Source of the DNA: JBBWZH01 sp035544115
GTDB taxonomy: Bacteria; Actinomycetota; Actinomycetes; Mycobacteriales; CADCTP01
Reading direction: 5' to 3'
DNA length: 64,000 nt
Assembly: GCA_963714145.1 (NCBI GenBank)
Contig: OY970235.1
Location: 8,060,001-8,124,000 of the forward strand
Under the pieces are notes generated by a model. It searched no databases. It worked only from the letters and a program-made list of their open reading frames with translations, and was not told the DNA's origin. Position 1 is the stretch's first letter. Each line of letters opens with the position of its first letter. Position numbers and translations under genes: made by a program. Below are positions 26,067 through 33,924 of the stretch, piece after piece.

Positions 26067-27308
26067 TCAGGCCGCGACAGGCTCGGCGGGGCGGCGGGCG
26101 AGCTGCCGGAACCCGGCGACCGCGGCGGCCACGATGCCGAGCAGCAACACCAGTGCGACTCCGATCGTGAGCGGCACGCTGTGCCCGACCACGGCGACCG
26201 GGCTGGTCGGCTTCGCCGGCGCCCCGGCTCCCGCGGCACCGCCGGCGCCGGCCGCGGGCCCGGCCACCGCGGCCGGCTGACCGGCCGGCTGCCGCTGGGC
26301 GTTGCCAGCCCCGCCGTTCGGCCCGACCTGCGCGCCGCCGGACCGGCCGGGCGACCCGCCGCTGGCCGCCCCGCCGGACGTGCCGGCGGTGGTCGGGGCC
26401 GGCGTGGTCGGGGCCGGCGTGGTCGAGGTGGGGGTGCTGGTCGGGGTGGCGGTCGGCGCCGGGCTCGCGGTCGGGGTGGCCGCCGGGGCGTCGGTGGCCG
26501 CCTCGGCGCCGGCCGGGTCGGCCGCGCCGGCCGGGTCGGCCGGTGCGGCGGTGAGCACGCCCGGCGGCACGATCAGCGTCGGCCACGGGCCGGCGGTCGC
26601 CAGCGTCGGCACCGTGTGCACGACGGTCGCTGCCGGCTGGGGTGCGGCCGCGCCGGCCGGTGCCGCCGAGGCGCCCCCGGCTGTGAACGGCACCGCCGCG
26701 GCGCCGGCGAGCAGGACGGTCGCCACCCGGAGCGCCGGCCGGGTCCGGATCTCGTCCGCCCGGTGCCGGCCCGGGCCGCGGCTGCCGCGCCGGGCGGTGC
26801 CCGGGGCGCGGTGCCGCCCGCTGCCGCCCGCCGGCCGCGGTTCGGCCGCCGCACCCTGGCCTGAGCGCGGTCCGGTCGGGTCCGCGCCGGCGACCGGGCC
26901 GACCGCGGCGGCCGCGCCCAGCGCCGGGCCGGCAGCCGGGCCCGGCCCGCGGGCCGGGCCGGTGGCCGGAGCCGGGACCGGGTCGTGGGCCGGAGCCAGG
27001 CGGGTGGCCGGAGCCGGGGCCGGGTCGTGGGCCGGAGCCGGGCGGGTGGCTAGAGCCGGGACCGGCCCGCCGGCCGGGCCGGTGGCCGGAGCCGGGACCG
27101 GGCCGTGGGCCGGAGCCGGGCGAGTGGCTGAAGCCGGGGCCGGGCCGTGGGCCGGAGCCGGGCGGGTGGCCGGGTCGGGGCCGCGGGTCGGGGCCCGGCG
27201 GGCGGCCGGGAATGTGACCGGGGTGAGGACGGCGGCCAGCGTGGCCGGCGGCTTGGCGGGCTCGGATCCGGCGGGCGGCTGCGGGGTCAGGGTGTCGGTG
27301 GCGGACAT
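26067..27308 (-). CDS. Low-complexity two-segment membrane protein, paralogue A
   Basis: 413 residues from the ATG at 27308, behind GAGGAGC. The first ~170 residues are Pro/Ala/Gly/His repeats (RPAPAHGPAPA-like). A GRHRAPGTARRGSRGPGRHR basic stretch leads to a first hydrophobic segment (LRVATVLLAGAAAVPFTAGG) ending AGGASAAPAG. Then an Ala/Thr/Pro-rich, probably external region, and a last membrane segment VPLTIGVALVLLLGIVAAAV with a short basic tail. No known domain. The neighbour at 27496 has the same plan. It has its own ribosome site and its own terminator. Possible roles (surface stalk, cell-envelope spacer) are guesses. Confidence 0.6.
   Translation of the reverse strand: MSATDTLTPQPPAGSEPAKPPATLAAVLTPVTFPAARRAPTRGPDPATRPAPAHGPAPASATRPAPAHGPVPAPATGPAGGPVPALATRPAPAHDPAPAPATRLAPAHDPVPAPATGPARGPGPAAGPALGAAAAVGPVAGADPTGPRSGQGAAAEPRPAGGSGRHRAPGTARRGSRGPGRHRADEIRTRPALRVATVLLAGAAAVPFTAGGASAAPAGAAAPQPAATVVHTVPTLATAGPWPTLIVPPGVLTAAPADPAGAADPAGAEAATDAPAATPTASPAPTATPTSTPTSTTPAPTTPAPTTAGTSGGAASGGSPGRSGGAQVGPNGGAGNAQRQPAGQPAAVAGPAAGAGGAAGAGAPAKPTSPVAVVGHSVPLTIGVALVLLLGIVAAAVAGFRQLARRPAEPVAA
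26950..27180. repeat. Imperfect GC-rich repeats coding Pro-Ala-His tracts
   Basis: Multiple copies of units such as GTGGCCGGAGCCGGGACCGG and GGGCCGTGGGCCGGAGCCGG lie in the reading frame of paralogue A and encode RPAPAHGP/VPAPATGP repeats. Confidence 0.75.
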
Positions 27309-27374
27309 CGAAGCTCCTCGGCTGCGGCGGGGTCCGTCGCCCCGCGCTCTCGGGATGTGCTGGTTCCGTTCCAT

Positions 27375-27411
27375 GGGTGGGGGTCCGGACCCCTCGACCG
27401 GACCCCCACCC
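27375..27411 (-). terminator. Strong hairpin after the second low-complexity membrane gene
   Basis: GGGTGGGGGTCCGG and its exact complement form a 14-bp stem with a nine-base loop, 85 bp past the stop of the gene at 27496 and upstream of paralogue A. The stem resembles the one at 25959, as expected of duplicated units. Confidence 0.8.
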
Positions 27412-27495
27412 GAACCGTCGCCGCCCCCCCAACCCGACCGGCGACGGATCTCACCGCGCCGGGTCAGTGGCCGCGGTAAGTCGCATGTGGACTGG

Positions 27496-28260
27496 TCAGT
27501 ACCGGGCGCCCGGTTCGCGGGCCGGGCGCAGCATCAGCACGGCGGTCGAGCCGGTGATCGAGATGCCGAGCAGCAGCGCCATCGCGATCCCGAGGGTCGG
27601 CCAGCGCAGGTCGGCCGGCTCGGTCGGGGTGGACGCCGGAGCGCTCGGCAGCTCCGCCAGCGGCGCAGTCGGCGCGGTGCCGGCCCGCGCGCTGGCCGAC
27701 CGGGGCGCGGCGTCCGCCGGGCCGGCCGACAACGGCAGCAGGACCGCGGCGAGGGTCAGCGCCGCGGCGACCCGCACCGCCGGCCGGCCCGGGTGGGGCC
27801 GGCCGGCGGCGGCCGCCGTGTCCCGGCCGGCCGCGCGGCCCAGAGCGCGGTGCCGGCCGTCACCGGCGAGGGTCAGTACCGGTTCGGCGGTTCGGGTGGG
27901 CTGGCCGGCCGCGCGGTGCCGCCCGCCGGCGGCGGCCAGCGGGCCGGTCGCGGTGCACGGCGCGACAGCGGTGAGCCGGCCGGTCAGTGGGCCGGTCTCA
28001 GTCCGGTGGCCGGCCTCGGTCCGGTGGCCGGCGGCGGCCAGCGCGGCGGCGGCCAGCGGGGCCGGCCGACCGCCGGCCGTCGGGGTGAATCGGGCCGGGC
28101 GGCTGACCACGAGCGGGTGCGGGAGGCGGCCCCGACCGGTGACCCGGTGCCGTCCCGGCTGCCAGTTCCGGGCGGCGGTGCCGGCGGCCTGGTGCCGGCC
28201 GGTGCCGGGCATGTCCACGACGTCGGCGGCCGGCAGGGCGAGGGGTGATGTGGCGGCCAT
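27496..28260 (-). CDS. Low-complexity two-segment membrane protein, paralogue B
   Basis: 254 residues from the ATG at 28260, behind GGAGGAG. It follows the same plan as paralogue A: an N-terminal Arg/His/Gly/Pro region with GRHR motifs, a signal-like segment PAVRVAAALTLAAVLLPLSA ending GPADAAPRS, a short Ala/Pro/Ser external part and a C-terminal segment (TLGIAMALLLGISITGSTAV) with a basic tail. It lacks A's long repeats. No recognised domain. The pair look like a tandem duplication with diverged disordered parts. Function unknown. Confidence 0.6.
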   Translation of the reverse strand: MAATSPLALPAADVVDMPGTGRHQAAGTAARNWQPGRHRVTGRGRLPHPLVVSRPARFTPTAGGRPAPLAAAALAAAGHRTEAGHRTETGPLTGRLTAVAPCTATGPLAAAGGRHRAAGQPTRTAEPVLTLAGDGRHRALGRAAGRDTAAAAGRPHPGRPAVRVAAALTLAAVLLPLSAGPADAAPRSASARAGTAPTAPLAELPSAPASTPTEPADLRWPTLGIAMALLLGISITGSTAVLMLRPAREPGARY

Positions 28261-28360
28261 CGGGTCTCCTCCGCTGGGGCGGGGGAGCTGCTTCCCCGCA
28301 CGTTCAGGGGTAGGAGCCGCGGCCGGTACAGCCGCCAACAACTTTTCTCAAAGAATTTCC

Positions 28361-28381
28361 GGCCGGCTCGTGCGGCCGGCC
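28361..28381 (-). terminator. Terminator of the second importer operon
   Basis: GGCCGGC, a seven-base loop and GCCGGCC lie 24 bp past the stop of the ATPase gene. In the direction of transcription it is followed by an A/T-rich run (GAAATTCTTTGAGAAAAG), unusual for this genome. Confidence 0.65.
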
Positions 28382-28405
28382 CGTCACCGCATCTGACCTG
28401 GGCGT

Positions 28406-29689
28406 TTAGCCGCTGGCCGAGACCTGTGCCGGCGCCTTCGGGTCGATCGCCCGGCGGGTCCGCGGGTCGTACAGCCGGATCCGGTCCGGCCGGATCGCCA
28501 GCCAGAGGTCGGCCCCGGCGGCCACCCGGAAGTCGCTCGGGGCCTGCACCTTGAGCGGCTGGCCGCCGCCGGCCAGCACCGCGGTGAGCAGCACCGAGCT
28601 GCCCAGCGGCTCGACCACCTCGGCGATCGCCCGCAGCGCGCCCTCCACCGGGGTGACACTCGGCGTGATCGCCTCGGCCCGCACCCCGACCCGGACCGGC
28701 CGGCCACCGTTCCCGCTCGCCGCGTCACCCGGACCGCTGGCGCCGGCCGGCGCGCCGGCTGGCTCGCCGGCTTGCCCGGGGCCTGGCCCGGGGTCTGGCT
28801 CGCCGGCTGACCCGGCTGACCCGGCTGACCCGGCTGACCCGGCTGACCCGGCGGCTGGCTCGGCAGCCGGTCCGGCGGCCGGCCATCCGGTCGACGGCGC
28901 GGCGATGCGCTGCTCGCCGATCTCCAGCGCGGTGCCGTCCGCCGTGGCCGTCGCGGTCAGGAAGTTCATCGGCGGGCTGCCGATGAAGCTGCCGACGAAT
29001 TCGTCCACCGGAGCGTCGTAAATGGACAGTGGTGGTCCGTCCTGGACGATCCGGCCCTCGTTCAGCACCGCCACCCGGTCACCCAGCGAGAGCGCCTCGA
29101 CCTGGTCGTGGGTGACGTACAGGCAGGTGGTGCCGAGGTCGGCCAGCAGCTTCTTCAGCTCGGCCCGGAAGTTCAGCCGGAGCAGCGCGTCCAGGTTGGA
29201 CAGTGGTTCGTCCATCAGCAGCAGGTCGGGTTCCATCACGATGGCCCGGGCCACGGCGACCCGCTGCCGCTGCCCGCCGGAGAGCTGCGCCGGGTACCGG
29301 GCCAGGAACGGTTCGAGCTGCAGCAGGTCCGCCGCCCAGGCCACCTTGCGCTTGCGCTCGGCCCCGTCCACTTTGTGCATCTGCAGGCCGAAGCCGATGT
29401 TGTCGGCGACGCTCAGGTGCGGGAACACCGCGTAGCTCTGGAACACCATCGACAGGTTGCGTTGCCGCGGCGGCAGGTAGGTGACGTCCCGGCCGCCGAT
29501 CCGGACCGAGCCCGCGTCCGGCAGCTCCAACCCGGCGACCAGCCGCAGCAGCGTGGTCTTGCCGCACCCGGACGGCCCGAGCAGCACGACGAACTCGCCG
29601 TCGGCGACGTGCAGTGACACGTCCTCGGTGGCGGGCGTCTTGCCGCCCGGGTACGTCTTGCGCAGCGCGGTCACGCTGACGTCGGCCAT
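28406..29689 (-). CDS. Sugar ABC importer ATP-binding protein (second system)
   Basis: 427 residues, MalK/UgpC type. Walker A GPSGCGKTTLL, Q-loop MVFQSYAVFPHLSV, signature LSGGQRQRVAVARAI, Walker B LLLMDEPLSNLD and H-loop LYVTHDQVEAL are intact. It is longer than its paralogue at 19915 because the TOBE region carries a low-complexity insert of GSA-type repeats and a Gly/Pro/Ala run. The regulatory domain resumes at RVGVRAEAITPSVTPVEG. It energises the two permeases upstream, 27 bp away, and ends the operon. Confidence 0.92.
   Translation of the reverse strand: MADVSVTALRKTYPGGKTPATEDVSLHVADGEFVVLLGPSGCGKTTLLRLVAGLELPDAGSVRIGGRDVTYLPPRQRNLSMVFQSYAVFPHLSVADNIGFGLQMHKVDGAERKRKVAWAADLLQLEPFLARYPAQLSGGQRQRVAVARAIVMEPDLLLMDEPLSNLDALLRLNFRAELKKLLADLGTTCLYVTHDQVEALSLGDRVAVLNEGRIVQDGPPLSIYDAPVDEFVGSFIGSPPMNFLTATATADGTALEIGEQRIAAPSTGWPAAGPAAEPAAGSAGSAGSAGSAGSAGEPDPGPGPGQAGEPAGAPAGASGPGDAASGNGGRPVRVGVRAEAITPSVTPVEGALRAIAEVVEPLGSSVLLTAVLAGGGQPLKVQAPSDFRVAAGADLWLAIRPDRIRLYDPRTRRAIDPKAPAQVSASG
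28805..28850. repeat. 9-bp tandem repeat in the ATPase gene
   Basis: Five copies of GGCTGACCC encode a GSA tripeptide repeat within the C-terminal regulatory domain. Confidence 0.85.
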
Positions 29690-29716
29690 CGTCGCTCCTC
29701 AGCGGATCGTCTCTTC

Positions 29717-30619
29717 TCAGCGGATCGTGGTGCCCCACATGTTCAGCAGGTACCGCCGCATCACGAAGATGAACACCAGCGACGGGACGACCAGCGCGAA
29801 GCCACCGGCGAACCGGTACGCCAGCGGGCTGTTCGACAGCGAGCCGAGCACCTGCGCCGGCAGCGTCCGGTTGCGCAGCGTCAGGATCGCCGCGCCGAGC
29901 ACCTCGTTCCAGGACAGCACGAACGTGAAGATCGCACTGGCCGCGATACCGGGACGCGCTATCGGCAGCACCACCCGGCGGAACGCGGCCAGCGGGGTGG
30001 CGCCGAAGATGAGCGCCGCCTCCTCCACGTCGCGCGGCACCGAGACGAACACGCTGGCGCTGATCAGCACCGTGGTCGGCAGGGCCAGCGCGGTGTGCAT
30101 CAGCGCGATGCCGAGCACCGTGTCGTACAGCTGCCAGCTGATGAACAGCTCGGCCAGCGGGATCGACAGCACCACCACCGGCAGCGCCCGGGTGATCAGC
30201 AGCACGATCTGGTACGCGTCCCGGCCGCGGAAGGCGTACCGGGCGATCGCGTAGCCGGCCGGGGCGCCCAGGCCGATCGAGAGCAGCACCGCCAGCAGCC
30301 CGACCGCGACGCTGTTCAGGAAGCTGGGCACGATCCCGGCGGAGCTGAGGAAGCCGCGCAGCGTCTCGGTGGACACGTCGGTCGGCAGCACCGACTTTGG
30401 ATACTCGTTCAGTGCCTGCCGGGACGAGAACGCGGCCAGCGTGATCAGGTAGATCGGCGCGGCCATGAACAGCGTGATGGCCACCGCGGCCAGCTGCAGC
30501 AGCGCCCGCTGCCGGCGCCGCCGGCGCAGCGGGCTCCGGTCCACTCCGGACTCGGCTGCGGCCGGCCCGGCCGGTTCCGCCGGTCGGGCTGGCTCGGCCG
30601 GCCCGGCCAGCGCGCTCAC
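29717..30619 (-). CDS. Sugar ABC importer permease (MalG type, second system)
   Basis: 300 residues from the GTG that overlaps the preceding stop (GTGA at 30619). An Ala/Pro/Glu-rich head of ~35 residues precedes the first membrane segment (LQLAAVAITLFMAAPIYLIT). The EAA loop reads EEAALIFGATPLAAFRRVVL. The C-terminus RYLLNMWGTTIR is typical of the family. It is part of a four-gene importer run with tight overlaps. Confidence 0.9.
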   Translation of the reverse strand: MSALAGPAEPARPAEPAGPAAAESGVDRSPLRRRRRQRALLQLAAVAITLFMAAPIYLITLAAFSSRQALNEYPKSVLPTDVSTETLRGFLSSAGIVPSFLNSVAVGLLAVLLSIGLGAPAGYAIARYAFRGRDAYQIVLLITRALPVVVLSIPLAELFISWQLYDTVLGIALMHTALALPTTVLISASVFVSVPRDVEEAALIFGATPLAAFRRVVLPIARPGIAASAIFTFVLSWNEVLGAAILTLRNRTLPAQVLGSLSNSPLAYRFAGGFALVVPSLVFIFVMRRYLLNMWGTTIR

Positions 30620-31491
30620 CGGGCCTCCCGGATCGCGTCCGGCTGGCGCAGCGCGCGCAGGTAGATGCTCGCGGTGAAGATGGAGATGGCCAGGATCAGC
30701 AGCGCGATCGCGGACGCGACGCCGGGATTCTGCAGGTCCAGGTACCACTGGTAGGTCTCGCCGACCAGCAGCGGGTAGTTGTCGCCGGTCAGCGCCCGGG
30801 CCACCGCGAACGCCTGGAACGCCAGGATCGTCCGCAGGATCAGCGCCACCTGCAGGCTCGGCTTGAGCAGCGGCAGCGTGACGTACCGCAGCCGCTGCCA
30901 GAACGTCGCGCCGAAGACGGCCGCCGCCTCGTCGTAGTCACGCGGGATCACCTGCATGCCGGCGACCAGGATCACCAGCACCAGCGCGGTGGCCCGCCAC
31001 ACCTCGGCCACCACCACGGCCAGGAACATGGTGGACCCGTGCTGGTAGGACAGCCAGGAGTAGCCGTCGCCGAGCCCGAGCCGGTGCAGCACCGAGTTGA
31101 GGTAGCCCTGATCGTCCAGGATGGACAGCCAGACCAGGCCAGCGGCCAGGTCGGAGATGGCCAGCGGCACCGCCCACAGGTAGAAGTAGAGCCCGCTGAA
31201 CTTCGGCCGGGCCTGCAGCAGCAGCGCCATCGCCAGCGCCAGCACGAACTGCAGCGGCACCACCACGGCGATCAGCAGCAGCGTGTTGCGGACCGCCGAG
31301 CCGAACCGCTGATCGCTCACCATCCGGTGCACGTTGTCCAGCGAGAAGCCGCCGTCGTGGCGGAACGCGGCCAGCACGCCCTGCACCATCGGCCAGCCGA
31401 ACAGCGCGGCCAGGGTCAGCGCGGACGGGATCAGCAGCAGGTACGGGGTGGGCAGCCGCAGCCGGCCCGGCCGCCCGGCGGCGCTGCTCAT
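30616..31491 (-). CDS. Sugar ABC importer permease (MalF type, second system)
   Basis: 291 residues from the ATG overlapping the binding-protein stop (ATGA at 31491). Six membrane segments, the first YLLLIPSALTLAALFGWPMV. The EAA loop reads YDEAAAVFGATFWQRLRYVT followed by LPLL. Unlike the first importer, no hairpin separates this gene from the binding-protein gene; coupling by overlap implies more even expression. Confidence 0.9.
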   Translation of the reverse strand: MSSAAGRPGRLRLPTPYLLLIPSALTLAALFGWPMVQGVLAAFRHDGGFSLDNVHRMVSDQRFGSAVRNTLLLIAVVVPLQFVLALAMALLLQARPKFSGLYFYLWAVPLAISDLAAGLVWLSILDDQGYLNSVLHRLGLGDGYSWLSYQHGSTMFLAVVVAEVWRATALVLVILVAGMQVIPRDYDEAAAVFGATFWQRLRYVTLPLLKPSLQVALILRTILAFQAFAVARALTGDNYPLLVGETYQWYLDLQNPGVASAIALLILAISIFTASIYLRALRQPDAIREAR

Positions 31492-32849
31492 CCCACCTGG
31501 CAGGTCTGGCCACCGCTGTCCGGGTCCGGCGTCCAGCACGGCGCCTTGGAGTCGGCCAGCAGCTTCTGCACCCGGTCGCCCTCGTCGGCGAGCACCTTCG
31601 CGATCGCCTCGTTCTTGAGCACGATCCGGGCGAAGGTGTCCTTGTAGATCTTGGTCAGCTCACCCTCGCCGGTGCCCAGCCCGACCGGCGGCAGCGCGAT
31701 GAGCGCCCCGCTGCCGGTCTGCTGCTTGCGTACCGCGTCGGCCTCCAGCCGCACCGCCGCGGGCAGGTCGGACGGGATTGTCGCCTGCACGGTCGGGAAG
31801 AACGCGTTCTTGCGCAGTACGTCCAGTTGCACGTCCGGAGTGGACAGTGCCTCGATGAGCTGCTCGGTCTTGTCCCGGGCCGGCGCGCCCTTCGGGATGG
31901 CCAGGCCGGTCAGCACCGGCATGTAGGCGCGGCCCTTGGGGCCGGACGGCACCGGCGCCATCACGAACTGGTCCGGCGCGTCCTTGGGCGCGTTCACCAG
32001 CCGGGCCACATGGTCCCAGGCGACCAACACCTGCTTGGCCGCCAGCGGCTCCTGCATAAAGTCGAAGTTGGCCGAGGCGGGTGTGCAGACCGACCAGAGT
32101 TCCTTCAGGTAGCCCCACATGGTGACGGCCTCGGGGCTGCGGAACTTGGTGATCTCGCCGCCGGTGAACGCCGGGTAGAGGTAGCCCTGCAGGAACCGGT
32201 GGATCAGCCCCTTCGGGCCGGCCGGCACCCCGAACACCGGCTTGCCGGCGGCCTGCTTCGCCGCCTTCGCCCAGGCCAGGAACTGGTCGTAGGTCAGGTT
32301 GTCGATGGTCGCGCCGGGCGGCAGGTACTGCAGCGCGGTGTTGCTCGCGGCGAGGATGAACGTCGCCTGCGCCCACGGGATGTAGTACGTGGTGTTGGTG
32401 CCTACCTTGGCGAGCTCGAGCAGGTCCTTCGCGTAGCCCCGGCCGGCCAGCTTCTGGGCCAGGCCGCCCAGGTCCTCCAGCTGCCCGTCCCGGGCCAGCG
32501 GCGCCAGGTCGCCGTGCACGCCGCCGATCAGGTTGGTACCGACCTTCCCGGCGCGCACCTCCGAGCGCACCTTCGAGTTGTACGGCCCCGGGTCGGACGT
32601 CACGTAGTCGACCGAGCCGGCGGTGTACGCCGACTTGAGGATGCCGCGGAACCGCTCGGCCTCCTCTACCGGCGCGAACTGGGTGCTGAGGAAGACGAGC
32701 TTGTCGCCGCCGCCGCCGGTGTCACCGAAGCCGCCGCAGGCGGTCAGCAGCGGTGCGCCGACGCCGGCCGCGATCCCGAGCCGGAGCAGGTCACGCCGGC
32801 TGAGCGTGGCAGGGTTGGGTCCGTACGGGCTGGCTTCCGGCGGATGCAT
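31488..32849 (-). CDS. Sugar ABC importer substrate-binding lipoprotein with Tat signal
   Basis: 453 residues, ATG behind GGAGCAGC. The N-terminus has a twin-Arg motif (SRRDLLRLG) and a lipobox LLTAC with Cys 38, so it is probably exported folded and then lipidated. The fold is a cluster-1 binding protein: GDKLVFLSTQFAPVEEAERF, TYYIPWAQATFILAASNTAL, KPVFGVPAGPKGLIHRFLQG. Three Cys near the C-terminus and mid-chain are unusual (WSVCTPAS, APCWTPD, GGQTCQVG). Context with an alpha-mannosidase suggests a mannoside ligand. Confidence 0.9.
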   Translation of the reverse strand: MHPPEASPYGPNPATLSRRDLLRLGIAAGVGAPLLTACGGFGDTGGGGDKLVFLSTQFAPVEEAERFRGILKSAYTAGSVDYVTSDPGPYNSKVRSEVRAGKVGTNLIGGVHGDLAPLARDGQLEDLGGLAQKLAGRGYAKDLLELAKVGTNTTYYIPWAQATFILAASNTALQYLPPGATIDNLTYDQFLAWAKAAKQAAGKPVFGVPAGPKGLIHRFLQGYLYPAFTGGEITKFRSPEAVTMWGYLKELWSVCTPASANFDFMQEPLAAKQVLVAWDHVARLVNAPKDAPDQFVMAPVPSGPKGRAYMPVLTGLAIPKGAPARDKTEQLIEALSTPDVQLDVLRKNAFFPTVQATIPSDLPAAVRLEADAVRKQQTGSGALIALPPVGLGTGEGELTKIYKDTFARIVLKNEAIAKVLADEGDRVQKLLADSKAPCWTPDPDSGGQTCQVG

Positions 32850-32958
32850 TGCTGCTCCTTCCGCACCATGGACCAGGGTGCACGGACCATAGGCAGCCGA
32901 TGGTCAGCCGGTCAACCAGTCGTCTCCACGTCGTTACCCGCCCATAGCGGCGGCCGGA

Positions 32959-33924
32959 TCAATGGCGGTGGGTGGCATCCGGGTTATGCGGATCGGCGGG
33001 GTGCTCATAACCCGGATGGAGCATGACCAGCTGCCCGGCCCGGGCGTCCAGCCAGCGCGCGAACGCCTGCTGCCGGCGCCGGTGCAGCAGGGTGCCGGCG
33101 ATCTGATCGCGCACCTCGGCATACGGCCGGAGCCGCGCCGGCCAGGCCTCCTCCCGGACGGCGACCTGCCAGCCCTGCGGGCCGCGCACCGGGCCGACCC
33201 GCTGGCCGACGGGCGCGGCCGCCAGCGCCTCGCGCAGTGGCGCGGGCAGCGTGGCCGGGTCGACCGGTACCGCGACCGAACCGGCCACTGTGGACGCTGC
33301 CGGGTCCACAGTGGAGCCCGCCACGGTGGCGAGCCGGATCAGCCAGCGCGCCGGCAGCGTGTACCGGTCCATGTTTGCGTCGTAGTGGGCGCGCACCGCC
33401 CCGGCCGGCACGGTGACGCCGGCGGTCAGCGCCGCGAAGACGGCCCGGGCGGCCGGTGAGCTGGCCAGCACATCGGCCGCCGCACTACCCAGCACCGCCG
33501 GATCCGCCCACCCGGCCTGCCCCGGTCCGGCCTGCCCCGGTCCGGCCTGCCCCGGTTCGGCCTGCCCCGGTTCGGCCTGCCCCGGTTCGGCCTGCCGCGG
33601 TTCGGGTCGCGCCGGTTCGGCTTGCCCGGCCGCAGGTTGCCCGGCCTCGGGCGGTGCCGGTTCGGGCTGCGGTCCGGGCGGGGGCAGGTGGCGGGCGACC
33701 GCCTCCTGTTCGAGCAGGCGGCGGAGGACCAGGCGCTGGGTGGTCCAGCGGCGCAGTTGCCGGCCGGCCGGGCTGCCGTCCGGCGGCAGCCGGTCGGCCA
33801 GCGGGCCGGCCCGCAGCCGGGCCACCTCGGCCGCTACCTCCGCCGTGGTCACCGGCTGGCCGTCGACCAGCGCGGCCACGCCGCTCCGGTCCCCGCCGGA
33901 GTCCGGGCCGGGCCCGGCGCTCAC
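32959..33924 (-). CDS. Parvulin/SurA-like protein coupled to the mannosidase gene
   Basis: 321 residues from the GTG overlapping the mannosidase stop (GTGA at 33924). The N-terminal part (VAALVDGQPVTTAEVAAEVA) has the SurA/PrsA N-domain pattern. The rotamase-like part includes VRAHYDANMDRYTLPARWLI, then VGPVRGPQGWQVAVREE. It closes with a helix FARWLDARAGQLV. No signal peptide is visible, so a cytosolic chaperone or scaffold role is possible. A 15-bp repeat makes a GQAEP tract between the domains. A 13-bp inverted repeat occupies its 3' end. Confidence 0.6.
   Translation of the reverse strand: MSAGPGPDSGGDRSGVAALVDGQPVTTAEVAAEVARLRAGPLADRLPPDGSPAGRQLRRWTTQRLVLRRLLEQEAVARHLPPPGPQPEPAPPEAGQPAAGQAEPARPEPRQAEPGQAEPGQAEPGQAGPGQAGPGQAGWADPAVLGSAAADVLASSPAARAVFAALTAGVTVPAGAVRAHYDANMDRYTLPARWLIRLATVAGSTVDPAASTVAGSVAVPVDPATLPAPLREALAAAPVGQRVGPVRGPQGWQVAVREEAWPARLRPYAEVRDQIAGTLLHRRRQQAFARWLDARAGQLVMLHPGYEHPADPHNPDATHRH
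32976..33018. promoter_or_regulatory. Perfect 13-bp inverted repeat at the 3' end of the parvulin-like gene
   Basis: CATCCGGGTTATG and its exact complement are separated by 17 bases. They lie in the last codons of the parvulin-like gene, 127 to 169 bp before the binding-protein start. Either a terminator/attenuator or an operator for the importer genes is possible; the A/T content of the arms favours an operator. Confidence 0.5.
33513..33602. repeat. 15-bp tandem repeat in the parvulin-like gene
   Basis: Six copies of CGGCCTGCCCCGGTT/C, the last diverged, encode GQAEP/GQAGP repeats in frame. Confidence 0.9.

Noticed and set aside
26950..27180. CRISPR-like repeat array
   Set aside because: Units are contiguous, imperfect and coding, with no unique spacers and no cas genes.
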